Positions 26,608 to 41,600 of a stretch of 64,000 nt of DNA are shown piece after piece. The stretch is from the NCBI GenBank assembly GCA_030248135.1, contig JASANC010001140.1, positions 39,083-103,082 on the forward strand, given 5' to 3'. Below the pieces are notes generated by a model. It saw nothing but the letters and a program-made list of their open reading frames with translations, searched no databases and had not been told where the DNA came from. The first letter of the stretch is position 1, and the number at the start of each line of letters is the position of its first letter. This DNA comes from Theristus sp. LFF4_11. Its lineage: Eukaryota; Nematoda; Chromadorea; Monhysterida; Xyalidae. Position numbers and translations under genes: made by a program.

Positions 26608-29600
26608 TCAGCCGGTTGTGGCCACCGAAAGTGCCGCCTCCAACTGTGACGTCGACGTCGATGGAGATTGGTGGTTTGCGCGTTGCGCTGCCTCTTGCTC
26701 GTAACAAGACACGTCTGGCATGTCGCTGTCGCCATGCAACTCGCCCCACTGCAACTCCGTCCGTCCGCTGGCGACCGCCGACAACGTTGCTGCCAGATTG
26801 TTCACGTCCAATGGTGAGCAGCGCGTTGACGATTTGATTTTCTTTGCACGTTGCTTGCCAACTGACAGGTCAACGCCGCCAGCTGACGTGTTGCTGGTGT
26901 CATCGGCCGTCGCCAACTGACCATGATCGTTGGTCTCCGTTGGCAGATGATTCGCTTCGCTGTACTCGCCAAGTGCCCCGGTCATCTGTTGGTCTTGGTC
27001 GTGTTGTTGCTGTTGCGGTTTCGCTTTGCTCTTTTTGCCGCGCATCAGATTACGCTCCTTCACCTTGTACTCGAGCGTTGAGTGCGGTACACCGTAGAAG
27101 CTGCCCGCGCGGTGCACCGACATCTCGCCGCGACGCACCGCCCGCACGGCCTCGTCTAGGGCTCGCTTGTCGTACTTGCGGTATTGACCGCGTTTTGGAC
27201 GGGCGGGCAGCTGGAATGATAATAATAATAATGAAATATGGAAAACTGAAAAATGCGAAATATTAAACAAAGAAACCGCTACTAAAACAAACTTCCCCAT
27301 CTTTGTAACAGATAGCTGCTACCCGTTTCATGCCAAGGCCGCTGCCAAAATGGCTACCTTTAATGATTCCATGTCATTCTCGACGCCAGTCAGCGTGCCA
27401 TACGAAAACATCAGACAAAAACATCCACATCCCAACCTTTTTTGTGTCATCCGGACTGGCGGCGTTGCTGTCAGTCGAGTCGAGTTTCCTCTCGTCCGAG
27501 TTGAACGTGAATGAGACGGCGCCATGGTTGATCGTCAGTTGATTCGGTTGATCGAGCGGACTGCTGATGCCGCCGAACACATCCCTCATCAACATCGGCT
27601 GCTCATCGGCGTGGCGCTGACGACTGCCAGCAGCGCGTCCATGTATTGTGAAATCCAGCAAATCACCACTTGCGTCCGTCTGGCTCGTGATCACTAAATT
27701 CTGAGCGTCTTCAATGTGCTCCTCATCAACGTGGTTGACCTGACTCTGTTGCTGATGTGCGGTAGATGCGGTTGAATTGCTCGGGTTCACCGACATCAGC
27801 GAGTCGTCAAGCGACTCATCAATCGTAAACTGCGTCGAGAAATTCTCGTCATCCTCTTCATTCGACGACGGTCGACTGTTGCTGATGTGGTCATGGTTGA
27901 TGGTGGATTGATTGGTGGTTACTGATGCAGTCGCTGATGCGGTTGATGATGTAGCGGCGGCGGATTTGCGGCTGCGTTTCGGCAGTACGATGGTGCCGTC
28001 TTCGGACGCTTCGAGTTTGTAGATCTTGTTGCGTAGCGTTGATCGTGGAATGCCTTGGTGAGCGATTTTTGGTATACTTTACAAATTCTGACCTTAATGG
28101 GATCATAATTCGCTTAAATGCGTCCAGCTAGAAACTGTCAGAGCAGATACGAACTAACATTCGCGACCAAAAGAACTTCCTTTTCTCAAACTGCAATAGC
28201 GGCAAATGTTTCAATTCTTTTTGTCTGTCACTGTGTGAATTGTGAATCACCCATGATCGCTTTCAACAAACAGCCTATACCATAGACAACGGACGCCCTG
28301 CGTGTGCCGAGTCGCCCGGCCCTGATGTCCTGTACTGCCTGCTCGAGATCGTTTTGCGTGTAATGACGTTTTGGGCCGCCAGTTGCCGTGGCCGTGCCGT
28401 TGACGTTGGCGGCTGGTGGCACATTGACGCGCAGGTCAGCCGCGTGCGTCTGTTCAGCGGCCAGGTCCGATTTCGAATTGTGCTTGCTGAAATGGCAAGA
28501 CACTGTTGCGTGAAATAATTCGATTTCATGAACCACCTTACGCTCAAAATTATAACAACCGTCTGCTGGCTTATCTTGTTCTAACTATTCTGTTTTGGCT
28601 GTCTATTAAACGGGGTTGGACCGGTTTAGGGTTTCGATTGGTTTTGATCGGTTTCTATTTTCTTTAAATTCTACTGTCTCGTTTTTGGTCAGTCTCGGTA
28701 AACTGAAGCAAAATCAGTTTTTGAAATTCGCTTTCAACGACGAGGCAACAGTTCTGTTCGATGATACAACTTGCATGTTGAATTGCACTAAACATTGCAT
28801 ACCTGAACTGATGTGGTGCTGATGCCTTTGCGAGAAAATTATTAGCGACATCAGCTGTATTAGTGGCACAGGTGGCCATGTCAACTGGCGTGTCGTTGTC
28901 ATCAGTCTGACACCTTACACTCAAATCCATCGGTTGGTCGACATTGTTCTCGTTGTTGGCGCCGTCCGCGTCTGGCAAACTGAAAATCATATTTTCAATC
29001 CGGTGCGACTTTGATTTCGTAGATCGGCTGACGCTCTTTGTCGGTTGATTGCTGCTGACGTGTCTTGCTGCTAAATTTTGCGGCTTCATCCTCGACTCGA
29101 AGCTATTTTCAGTCGTCTTCATCGCATTTTTCACCGACGATAGACTGCCATGTGCGGCCGGCGGAGTTTTGGTGTCGTTGATTGAGCTTGGTGGTTCGGT
29201 TTTTACGGTTGATGCAACAGTAGATGACGCTTGACAGGTTTTCAATTGATCGTGCTCAGGGTTGCTCTTGTGTTTCCTTCGGTTTCTGTGACGTTTCGCG
29301 GAGCCACCTTCTTTTGTGGTGTCCACTTCGCCGTTGGCCACCGTTTTCGGGTTTGCCGTCTCTTGACTCGGCGTTGAGCAACGTTGATGGCGATCGGCTG
29401 TTGACGGTTTACTGTGGTGGACGTTACTGTTGGTGTTGGTGTTGTCATTGATGTTACACGAAGAGTGTGACGTGAAATTGTGCTCGCAACCGTATGTACT
29501 GGTGACGTTCGAGGCGTCTTGCGCGCCGAAACCACCGCTGCTACCGCCGCCACCAAGCAACATCGAAGTCGAGTCAGATGCTGGCAAACTAAACAGTTGG

Positions 29601-32600
29601 TGAGCGGCTGACATCGCCGCTGGGTTCATCATCGCAGACCACTGCAACATCTGCAGGTAGCTGGATAAACCTGAAATAAGTGGGAAGACGGTGTGGAAAA
29701 CATCATTCTAGCATTCCAGAAAAAGACGACTCCTAGTTTGCGGCTCGTCCCGCCTTGATGAAGAATACAAGGACTGCCATATTTATTCGCCCATAATGCA
29801 GGTCAACGTTGCTATTCGTGAGTTTCCTGCTGTTTCGCAAAACAAAATTCATATGGATTCCGAGTTGATAAGCGCTGCTCTTATTCGGATACTGAGAACG
29901 CCAATTCAACAAATTACTCAACAAATTTGTTGAGCAACCACTGGCAACCATTTTTCACGATTTTGATACCACCAACATCGCGCAGCTCAGTTATCCAAAA
30001 TTCTGATATGCAGTGATTTTAATTTATTGAGCTATGTAACAGCAGTAGTATATTGCATCTCAACAGTTTGTTGAGTATTATGTCTCAAATGTGAGGTTTA
30101 CAATCAACCATTTCGCTGACTTCACCGACCGTATCCCATCATGTGCGCGTACGAGCCGGGCAGTGCAGCAGCAGCAGCGAGATACGGATTCATGAATGCG
30201 CTCGTCTCGAATGGCGTTGCTGCAGTGCTACTGCTGGACGATGGAGAGTTGAACAGAAAGTCAAAGTTCAACTTTGCCGGGGTTGAGTCGGCGGTGCTTG
30301 TCGTGGTGGTCGAAGTGTTTGTGTTCGATTTGATTGCGCTTTTCGATTGATTCACTGTTGTTGAACTGCAGCTAGCAATAGCAGTGGTGCTGTTTGCTGT
30401 TTCGAGTGCGCTGCCTTCGTGTTGCACTGTATCTTCACAATCTACAGCGGCTTCGTCGGACTGAAAAATGGTGAAACAATCGATAACAACAGTGGACAAC
30501 AGTTACGGTTTGAGGATTTCATCTGTTAAACAGAATATTCAGCAGACATTTTGCACCATACGACTACTTTTTGATTCTGTCGTCGCGTTTGCGCGCAAAA
30601 CCCAGAAAGAACATCTACTCAGTACGCAGTTTGTTTTTAAACATTTCCTACTTGTAACAAACACGGTACAATCAATAAACAGTGCCACTTGCACAGCGCC
30701 AGATATCCAACCTGCGTCAATCGTTTTCCTCTACAAACAGGACATTGATCCGATGGCTTCCAGTCTTCCGGTTCGCAATCGCTGCTCGACTCAACACCTG
30801 AAAAAACAAAAGTGCTATGTTTTTTCCACAACGTGTGTATACACGCACGATTCCATGGTATTGACCAAACTAGTCGAGTGGTCAATGGCCATGTTCTTCT
30901 TAATTTCTCATCGTTTTTCGTTGTTCTCACTTCAGCGAATAATTCTGAATGATTTTGGTCCCCGCACCCCACCTCCGCGTTTTTTTTGTGAATAGAACAG
31001 TAATGCATACAATAAAATTGAAAAGTTCACAAGCCCATGTGCCGCACTTTCACGTAACATACATTGTTTGATGTATTTTTGGGACTTTTTCTGTTCCGAC
31101 CGCAAGAAAAAATGCTAATCGGATACTGAAACAGTCTGAAATTTGGATAAATGTATCCACGCATACTGTAAGTATAGTTTGGTTGGTACAACTTTTTGAT
31201 GATGGATTCATGATTTTCGTAAAAATTCTAATTTTACTATCGCAGTAAGTCGGTGTGGGTGGGCCTGTGCTTTTTTTAGTTTCCCAAAACTTTCGAACAT
31301 ACGGCGAACTATGGCGCTCAAAAGTTTTTGATGAAAAACACGCTACATTGTGTCTCCATTTTTCTGAGACAAACAATGATTGGTAGTCCGCAAGTTGGAA
31401 GAAATATGTTTTGCTTTATGTTGCAATAATACAATGTAGCTAGCTGCTGTCCATCCAAACAATCGTCAAGTGTTTTAAAAGAACATTATTTAAAATGAAA
31501 CCAAAAAGCGTGATCAAAACAACCTTTCGATCGTTTCTTGTCCTCAATGAACGGTGATATTTGCCGCCACGATTTCGACTCTGTCATTCTCTTCGCGACA
31601 CTCTCCAAGCCTGCAATTTTAAACATAAATACGGTTTGCACATTTGACCTAGCAAACATAGTTTGTATTTAAACTTTATATCGCCGTACGTGCGGTTTCA
31701 TGCATTGCACTGTATATGCTTCAAATTTTAACATTATATACTCGCTGTGTGATTCCGAAGGTAAGACTGAAAATTGATTTCCATGTTTGAGGCGGTTTGC
31801 GCAAAACGACTTGTTGCATGTTGCTAATTAAAATGTGAGCGGCACAGTCGTGTGGTCCGCGCCCTAACAAGTCGAATATATCTATGCGGAATTAGTGAGC
31901 TGCGCTACACAATTTCTGCGAAAATCGTCCCTTTCATAAAGGAAGACAACACTAGCCGCGCCCGAAATGTTCGCCCTACATGCCGCTGATGTGTGTGCTG
32001 CGCCTGTGGCCATGGCATTCAGTGCGCCTCAACTTACTTTCGTATTTATTATTTCTTAACTAACGGCACATGGGCCGATATAATTTGTGCATATATACAG
32101 CTTCTCTCGCTCTCTCTCTCAGAAATGCTTGTTAGTTTCAGTTGAGATACATACAGCGAACGAATGGAGACACGTTGAGAGGGTAAGCTGGCAATTCATC
32201 TATCCCGTCCTCCTGCCTGCGTCTTATTTATAACGTGACATCCGGGCCCGGCTTTGATACAATACACTTGTATATTCGGAAAGTGTGTGCTTAGCATGTG
32301 TGTGTGTCTATGCGGCAATATTCGACAATAGTGGGCCCATAGGCACATCGATACTGCACCTGAGGTAGATTTCAAGCAGATAGAGAGAGAGAGACAGAGA
32401 CGTTAAAAACGAGCGCTTAAGTAATGCGCCGCGTAGCGCTCACCGTAAGTAGGTAGTCAGTTTTTGCATATCCAAATTGGGCACTAGTAGCATGTACACG
32501 GCGGCACACACATACAGACACACCTCTAATGGCTTGGCCCCCATGCACACACACATTTATGTGCTGTGTACCTCTGAGATGCATAATCCGGCGACAAAAC

Positions 32601-35600
32601 TCATATGCAGACTTGCAGCGTTTACCGTAGAACATTATGAACGTATCGCAACAAATTGCAGCGGTCATTTCTGTTGCGAACTTGAACTGACTGCACTGGC
32701 AGGCAAAATGTAAACACTATGAGATCTTTGCGTGATTCGGTTTTCAGCGGCAATGGAAACGCGGCGGTAATCCGTCACAAAGTGGAATTTTTTTTTTGTT
32801 AAAAATCTGGAACTTATTTTTAACTGCATTTTGAAAAGTCATGGTTTTTACGGCACACCATGAGCACACTCAATTAAGACACTGTCCCCGTTGATAGTGT
32901 CATGTATCAAAATGCTAAACATTTAGAGAAGCCGCACGTGTGTATATTAACATTTCACGAAACTTCAGTCCCATGTTCTCAAACTGGCCGCATGCACACA
33001 CGCGAAGCGTCATTGGCATCGTTCAGTTAATAGTTGGTGCAAAATAGAGAGCTGTCGGAATAGTATGCATGTCGGCACATAAACTGTCATGTAGCTATCG
33101 TTTTGTCAACTCTTTCACCCGCTAGATAATTCGAAAAGGTCCGGGCCGGGCCAACCACACCATTGTAACCTAACCTCGCACACATTTGCACCATATTTGA
33201 GTAACGACTTTTGCAGCGGCAAGTCAATATAATTTCTACATTTTAGAGCGACTATTCCACCAATGCAGTTTTTCGTCGCTCCCGGCCCATATAACATGAC
33301 ATTCCTTTGGTCGAAATTTCACCACCAAAATGTATACACACACTTTCTCTCTGATTAATGCGCGTATATTCAGACAAAACCGAAATGTACTTTTTTGAGA
33401 GCACGCCCGAAGCGTGGCTTCGTTAGCTTTGCGTCTCTGGCAACGACCTTTTTGGCTGCACTTGTTTTGGGCGCACATGTATGGGCCAGCCACCTATTCA
33501 CAGATATCGGTGCACCATTTTATACCTTTCCGCTTCCTGGTCATGAACATTTGTGGTTTCTTCGTGGTGCAACTTTTGAGCTTGGCCAACGTTGGAGCAC
33601 ATAATTGAGGAATACCTACTTGATTCTGGACTTTTGGGGAAATTTGTTTCCAGCGTACGAAGCACAAAAACATGGTTGAAACGTTGAGACAAATGAAAAA
33701 CAAGAACCCACAGAGAGTGCGTCATAGCAGGAAATTTAAAACTTTTTAGACATTGCACGACGAATGCATGATAAAATGACTTATTTTAACGACGGCAATC
33801 GAATTTGAAACTTTGAAGTAAACTCAAAACAACAAAACACATCACAAAAGATACATTTTCCAGATATCCAAATCTACTGCAAAAAGTTTATGGACAATGC
33901 TGCTCGCGAGCAGTCGCAGCCACGGGATCCCACCATTCAGCAGCATGCGTGTAAGCCGCGATCAGCTTGCCTCCTGTTTTCGGCGCCTTCAGTTGTACCT
34001 GTCTAAGCGTGAATATAAGGACAACAACACGGAAATACGAGTCAACAAAATCCGCAAAAACGCTAAAAACGCTACGCAAATCTGTTTTGCCGAAACAAAA
34101 TGCTTATGTGCCAAAATAGTCAAAAATTGTTCAGTCATGCATTTGTTTGTCGCAATAACAAGAGAGAAACAATGCTTATGGCTTATTGACATGTGTCCAT
34201 TTATGTTCAATTACTTGCATCAGTTGTCAGGCAAACACACACACATTAAAACATTTTGTCTTTTGAAAATCAGCCTGAACCTGAATTATTTTGTGGCGTT
34301 ACCCGATTTCAGACATGACGTTCACGAAAAACTGACTGATCTGCAGCTATCGTGTTGATTGGCTGAACGTGCTGCCACAACAACTGCTAAAATCTTGCTG
34401 ATGGTAAAATGCATGTTATGTTAAAAAAACCGCCATTATTTTCACTCTGTCACAAAAATTTTTAAGTTGGCCAACATGTTTTGTTCGGGCTTTACAAAAT
34501 GCGCCAATTTTGTTTGCATGTATTATCTTTCATTTTGGTCCCGGTTCTCTATGCCTTTGCACACAGGGATAGGAAAAACGTTTCAAGAATCCGCGGGAAT
34601 TCAAAATTGGGTTACGGTAGCTGACGAAAGACGTCGGATGACGTCATGCGTCTGGTTTGGTGTCCGGCTTTTCCCCAACGCGTGAAACTTTTGTGCACGC
34701 GGTCTTCCTGTAACGATAATACATGTATCTGTGTTGTTGTTCAGTTGGAAATTTATCCTTGTCATAGCGATCCTTATCATGATTTTGAGCGAGTTTTTTT
34801 GCGATATGGAAGTGCGTCGTTTTTTGCATGAATGTGTGTGAATGTCCCTTCAAAACAAGGGTTTTCGTGAAATAAACAACTGATTGATTACATGTAACGC
34901 TCCCTAATTTAAAGAATTCGTCTGTTTAAAGAACTATATCGTTCAAATCGTACATGTACAGGGCATAAGAATACAAACGCTCAGACTGCTATTGCCAATG
35001 AAATTGTGGTCATGTCATATTGCTGAAAACTAGAAAACAATAACGTTTTTTTGATTGTCCGCTCTCGTTTCATGGATGGAATCCCAATGTGGTGCGCATG
35101 GGGCGCAATCAAACTTTTTCGTTATTGTTTTTTTTTGGTGGTAGGAGGTTTCAGTGTTCGTCGCAATAAATTCAAATAATTTCAACCCGGTCAAACTTCA
35201 CATTGTACACACTAATTGCCTGGAAAATGCTGTCATACAAAAAAGTCATTGCCACGCCGTATAATTTCAAACATCACCACCCCAATTTCGCTTGTTGCAT
35301 GTGACCATATGAGCATGACGCGTTGGCCACAAACACACTGCGCATAACTCGGGTTCTAATATTAATTTAGTTGTTTCGCATCTTGTTTCACATCGTGTTT
35401 TTATTGCGGTTACAGTTTGGAAGTTGAGTTGTGTACTACACTTTGAGCGGCTGAATAAGGTAGGAGACATTGGAACGTTATGACTCGGACCACGAGGCAG
35501 ATACGATTGGCCTGGCATGTACATGTACATGTCTTGTTATTATTATGATTGTTATTAACACACGATCGTGTGTATGAAAGTGAAGGAAGACGAAAACAGA

Positions 35601-38600
35601 ATTATTGAAAACAGAGAGACAGAGGAGCGATCTAACGAAGGCTGCGGCCATACATGAAGTTCTCTCATTTGTGGCCTCCTGCCGCCCGGGCGGGCCCCAC
35701 TGACAAAACCGTCGAAATAATGAATTGAATGAAAATATGAACATGCACACACACATATATACATGCACGATAATATGCGCAGTGTTGAATACGGTATTGA
35801 CAGTCTTCAAAAGTCGTTGATTCTGCGTTATCAGCTCGCTGACTGAAATTACTAGATTTGATGTTATTGTCGGTTTTGCTGCCACAAGAATCGTACCAAT
35901 CCAAATGTCATTACATTGATTTTTTGTCTAAACATCCAAGTTTGCCCAGGTATATATCTCAGATCGTTTTGAGACCGACGTGATATATTATACCGTAATT
36001 AGTGGAGCCTAAGATTTGACGCTACAGATCATAACAAAAAAGACAAGACAATTTTTCCAATTTCCATTGGGTGAGCGCGCACAGACGCATATTTCTGGCA
36101 TTTTCAGTTTTAATTCATACAGGCTCCGGTTGGCTTGTCAGTCGCCTTTTTATTGGGTGAGGACGACAGAGACGACACAGCGACAATTTGAAAGACCATG
36201 AACATGAACTGATGCTGCCCGAGCAACTCATATGGGGCCACATGTGGCATATGCGTTGTTAATTATGAAATACACCACACAACATATGTTACAGTTTGTG
36301 CCAAGCATGGTATAGATATTTTCGGCGACGACGTATGTTGCAGCTAAACTTTCATCAAAAACGGAGTTTTGTACAATCGAGTATAAAAAAGTTTTTGTTG
36401 CATGCGTCGAATGATTCGAATTCAATGAACGCGTAAAAACATAACAACTGATTGTCCTGCCACTAAACTAAACTGCGACATTCAACACCAACTTTATTGA
36501 GGGATAAAGCAGTTCACCAACTTTGGGGGCTTGGTAAATTATTCCCGATGAGCTTGAGGCACATCTCGATGTTCACTTATGGGACGAAACTGCACACAGT
36601 GTCAAGTTTTGCGCTCTCAGCTCAGAAACCTACAAGAAAACGTTTTCAGCTAAAACTAACGGGTCGAGCGTGGCCCATGAGCAGTGACAATGTAAAAATT
36701 TTCGACACGTTTTTTAAAAGAGTTTAAAAACTTGAACCATACTGACGCACACCGTTTGCATTTGACTGATACAATCCCGCACGGCGGCTCTGTCCAACAC
36801 CCAGACACACACACCGGCGCAATATTTTGAGTTCGCGTATTTATATTCGGCTAAATAGCGAGTGTATATGCGTGTGTGCATGTGAGTTTGACACGAAAAG
36901 CGAAACATAAACATGCAATTCGAGACGACGACACATGGCCTGTGAGCGCTACAGATGCACATGATGATTTTGCGGTTCGCCAATGTTCTAATCAGTGGGC
37001 GCACAACTGCCATGGGCCATGCCATGCGCCTGTCCTGTCCGTATGCGTTTCGTTTTGTTCCACACCATAGACTGCGTATACACGCCTTCCCTCCCTGCAA
37101 TATATTCGATATGAGATTTCGCGTATATACAATGTGGCGTTATTTATCTCAGTTTTGCTCATTAAAATTGTTCGCCAGCACGCGCACAGTGCCGCCAAAA
37201 GACATGCGGGGATCACATTTTATGCGCACATCATTGTTGAAACCAGGAGGGTCCGAAAAACTACTAAGAACATACACGGACTACGGTGGTGCATACTGTA
37301 CCATTCCGATTTACGACCTGTTTTAATTTTATGTTAATTTTTGTGCCATATAAAAACATGTTAATATTGACAAACGGCGTCATCTTTTACTGTTGGAGTG
37401 ATTTGCACATTGAAAAATTCTATTCATCGCACACCCTTGAAAACTTTGACGATTTGACTTTCTCATAGTTCTGTGTGTCTTTACATAAAAATTCGCTCGA
37501 TGAATTTTCACCGTGTGTGTAAGCCGTCAATGTGAAAACACGAAATGTGTCAAAATTAATTTCCAAAACGATGACATACTCGACACATTGAATTCCTGAA
37601 ACCAAGAAACAACTATATTTTTGAATTGAAGCCCGAATGTTGAATATCAGAAACTCTAAAGAATGGACGCCCCTCATGACACCATCAACGCCTTGGCTTA
37701 TTACTGTGAAACACGCAACGATAATGCAGTTTCACCATTAAAAGTTTCAGATAATCATACTGATAGATTACATGGTCACTCTATGGGCCAAAAGTTCAAA
37801 TGCTGTCAACCTGGTTGCTCCTGATTGTTAACTGTGACTCTGGTTGTTCAATTTGGTTGGACCTAACAACGTTACTCCGTGGTTGAACAAGCAAACCTCA
37901 CAAACCTCGAAATTGTACTGCCAAAAATGTCACGAGATATGCTTAGGCGGTGTGTTTGTGTATCAGTTCAAGTGTGAACCATACATACACCATATGTACA
38001 TTACATACATTCGATCAAAAAGCTATACATTTTTGGTTGCAAAATTACACGGAAGCAGTAAAAACATTCGGGGGGGTTGTGGCACGAACGAACGAACATT
38101 GAAAAAGCATTTACTGAAAAACACACATTTCAGACACGGCGCAATAATGTTAATGCATGCCGATCTCCTCGTGCCGATCACACGCTGAACGTTTCAAATA
38201 CAACGCAATAATGACGATTGATTATTCGATTGCAATGGTGATCGTGTATAAACAAAGTTTGCCATCAAATAAAGCCACGCTGACAGTACAGTACTCACGT
38301 AAAAATATATCTCAATGTTGATGAGTCAACTTTTCAACATTTCCATGATAGCACTTTCGAAACTTATGTTTATGAACTTATGTTCGAAGTTTATGACAAC
38401 TACAGAATCCACCCCCTCCCCCAATATTCACGCGGATTGTTTTCAGCTCTCATAACCTGATATTTCAAGCGAACCTTTGGCTAGCTGGCCCATGTCATGG
38501 GCGTATGGGTCTGCTTTGTATATGCGACCAAAAGGAAACCAAATTAAAATGTATATTGACTTGTATTTAGCTTACAGGCATGAGGTAACTGCAGAGAGTT

Positions 38601-41600
38601 TTGATACACACATGTAATAACGTCTCGTGAACTTACGATATAACGTCATTAATGGGTCCATATTATTTCGCGAACATACACTTTCTTGCAACATGTCCAT
38701 GAGGTTTGTAACTATGCACTTTGTAGGTATCTTAATATATAAAATATCCACTTTGTTACCACGGATGCCCAGTGCCCTCTTGCATTTGCAGTTTTTGAAT
38801 GTTATCGAGTCATCAAAAAAACGCACGCACAGTGCAAGATCGTTCATAAATCAAAAAAAATATGGCAAGTCGGAACAGGAGAGTTTTTCTGTATCCACAT
38901 TGACGACCAAGGTCGTGCGCAGCAGCAAGATCGTGTCGGGACCCACTACGGTGAAAACCGCGCTCAACGAGGATGCATGCAAAGTGATTCAGGCATTCGA
39001 TCCAACTCAATATTTTAATAAATTTTCTTGGTGTGGAAATGCATAAGGCATGAGACAAAAGCTCAAAAGGTTATTATCCCGATCCCAAGCGAGGCACTGC
39101 TTATGTACAGTTGCCTCATGTAGCCTTTCAGTGTTTCTCTGCCTTCGATGCATTGATTGCATACGTGTGTATGTGTGTGCCCGAAAAGTCGCCCAGGCCG
39201 TAATTAACGCATATGCAAAATCGCGCACTTGTCTCGTGAAGGCGCGCGGGCGCCGCGTTGCTTTCAATCTATCGTAGACACATGCAGATTTCGCGCAGCA
39301 ATATATTTATGATCATGTGATTCTGTGAGCGGCAGTGTTGCGTTGGTTATGATTCGTGAATATGCGCACATACACACAGGTCGAGGTAGGAAAACTCAAA
39401 ACGGACGGACGCATAGGATTGTTAAAGCTGTCGCTTGTTTCGAGAGTTTCGATTTTGTCAGTATACACACACACGTATGTATGTATGTATGCATGTGTGT
39501 GCTTGCATTCGCCTTGTTGCCTGCGTCTTTATAATCTGAGCCCCGGGTCTGGCATGCACAGAAATCATGTTTCCACAAAGACTTGGGAGTGTCCAATTAA
39601 TTTCTGTGTATCTACACTCTGTATGTTCAGATGGCTTATGTGTGCGCACTGTAAGCATTCATTAGTTATGACGTCCAAATTGAGCGTCGATTCAACTGTT
39701 TACTGTCAACACACACACACACACACGCAAAAACTGCACAAACGAATTTTGACGACTCACTCAACATCTCACTCACCATTATGATTTTGACGCGGGACAA
39801 TTATGGTGCGGTGTGTTGAAACGCTTGACGCACCTGCGTGCGGATATTTGATTTCATGAAAACATTTTCAATCTGTGCATCCGTAAAATAAAAAAAACTG
39901 AAAACGAGAAACCCACATGCACATCACACAAGCGCCCGAAAAGTCTGGCGCATGCCGCGGCCACACACATCTCACATCATATCGTTGGCATCAAAAACAA
40001 AAAAATGTTATGTTGTTACTCTCTGGGCTGATATCCGCGCGTCATGGCTTGCGTGTTTTCGTGGACAAAAAGTCCAACACGCGTGTACATGTATGTTTGT
40101 GTGTCTGCATGCACAATTTTTATTCACGACACCGCCTACATGTATGTGCATGCATAAAACGCCGAAAAACAAAAAAAACAGAGCGAAAAGGGCGGCTTTT
40201 GCGCGGATGCCGGTGGCGTGGCGCTGCTACATGCACATCGTGACATGTCTCTGCTGACATTATACCCAATTTTCGGCAGTATATGTATGCATGTATGTGC
40301 ATGCGTGCGCCAGGAGAGACGTCTGCTGATAAGTGTGTGTGCAAGTCGCCGGCCGCTGATCTTCATCGGTTATGCAGCCGTGATGCCGCGGGATCGGCGT
40401 CCAACTGGGCCGCAGCTGGCAACCACCACCAACCTGACACAGTCATGCAGTACAGTACGCCAAACCCCAGCACACTCTGATTACGGTATACACATGTATG
40501 TACAGGTACTGTAGTCCACTGCATAAAAATATTATGAAAAAACTCGTTTTGAAGTTTTTTTTTGAACGACATTTTTTCGAAATGTTCCGCCGATGAAAAT
40601 TCGTTGAATCCGACGCCGAAGCCCGAGCAATATTGGTGCACCGGATGCACGAGGCTTAAGACGCACTTTCGGAGGCACATAGGGCTGCTTGGATCGCCAA
40701 AAAGCATCAGGACACACGCAGACACACACTCAACAGCTCATGCGTCGTGAATTAGACAACGCCGTTTCACTTTCAAGTCTTTCATCAACAACAACATGGC
40801 ATGCATGCCTCCGTCGCCCAGTGCTATATTTTAAGTGTACTTTTTGGAGTTTTTACTATCTTTTCTATGCATACTTTTCTGAATGGGTTTTGTGACGTGC
40901 GCACGACAACACACGCTGCATATTATGTTTGAAAGCGCCATAGGGCTTATAAACAGACAAACGAGCAAAACGCATAATTTTTGACTACACTCGTGCTGAA
41001 GTTCTGTGCATTCCCAACAAAGAATTCAGCTGATTCGCGGCGGCTGAGAATTGAACTGGTCAATAAGCGTGCGTCGAATTTGAAACATACGCCGCCGTAA
41101 AGTGTCAGTTCGTTGCACCGAGTGAGACCTAGCGAACATCACGCATTGACTTCCTTAATAAGTTTCGTTGAAAATGTTTTTCGTTTATGGCGGTTGGTTC
41201 CTCCAGCATACCATACACGATATTTTGAAAGTCCGCGAAAACAGCGTAAAAACCTTTTTGCAGCCGAAAATGTCAAAAATGCACTTTTATATTGGTACGC
41301 ACATGTGTGTGTCGGCCGCAAACAATCGCGAGCAACAGTCATAACGGGTGTCGCATGCACTGTGCACATGGTGCGTGTGCCCAAAATATAATCGTCTCAG
41401 AGGCGCACGCAAGCACGCCGTGCCGTGCTGCCCTGGGTGACTCGGCACTCGCCATTGGCTACGGCACACTACCGTATGCTTCAAGATCAACAGTGCTGTT
41501 GTGAACTCGTAAAAATCGTTCATCGCGAACGTCTGGGTTTGAATTTGAACTCCACAAAACCTTTCCAAAAAAAGCTTAAACGAGCACAGCACATCACAAT

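Noticed and set aside
33897..34358. 153-codon plus-strand frame in the E93-like intron
   Set aside because: Random-looking composition, no homology, and inside a well-supported intron on the other strand.
39356..39784. 142-codon plus-strand frame rich in Cys/Val/His
   Set aside because: Produced by CA/TG and ATGT microsatellites in the giant intron; no domain.
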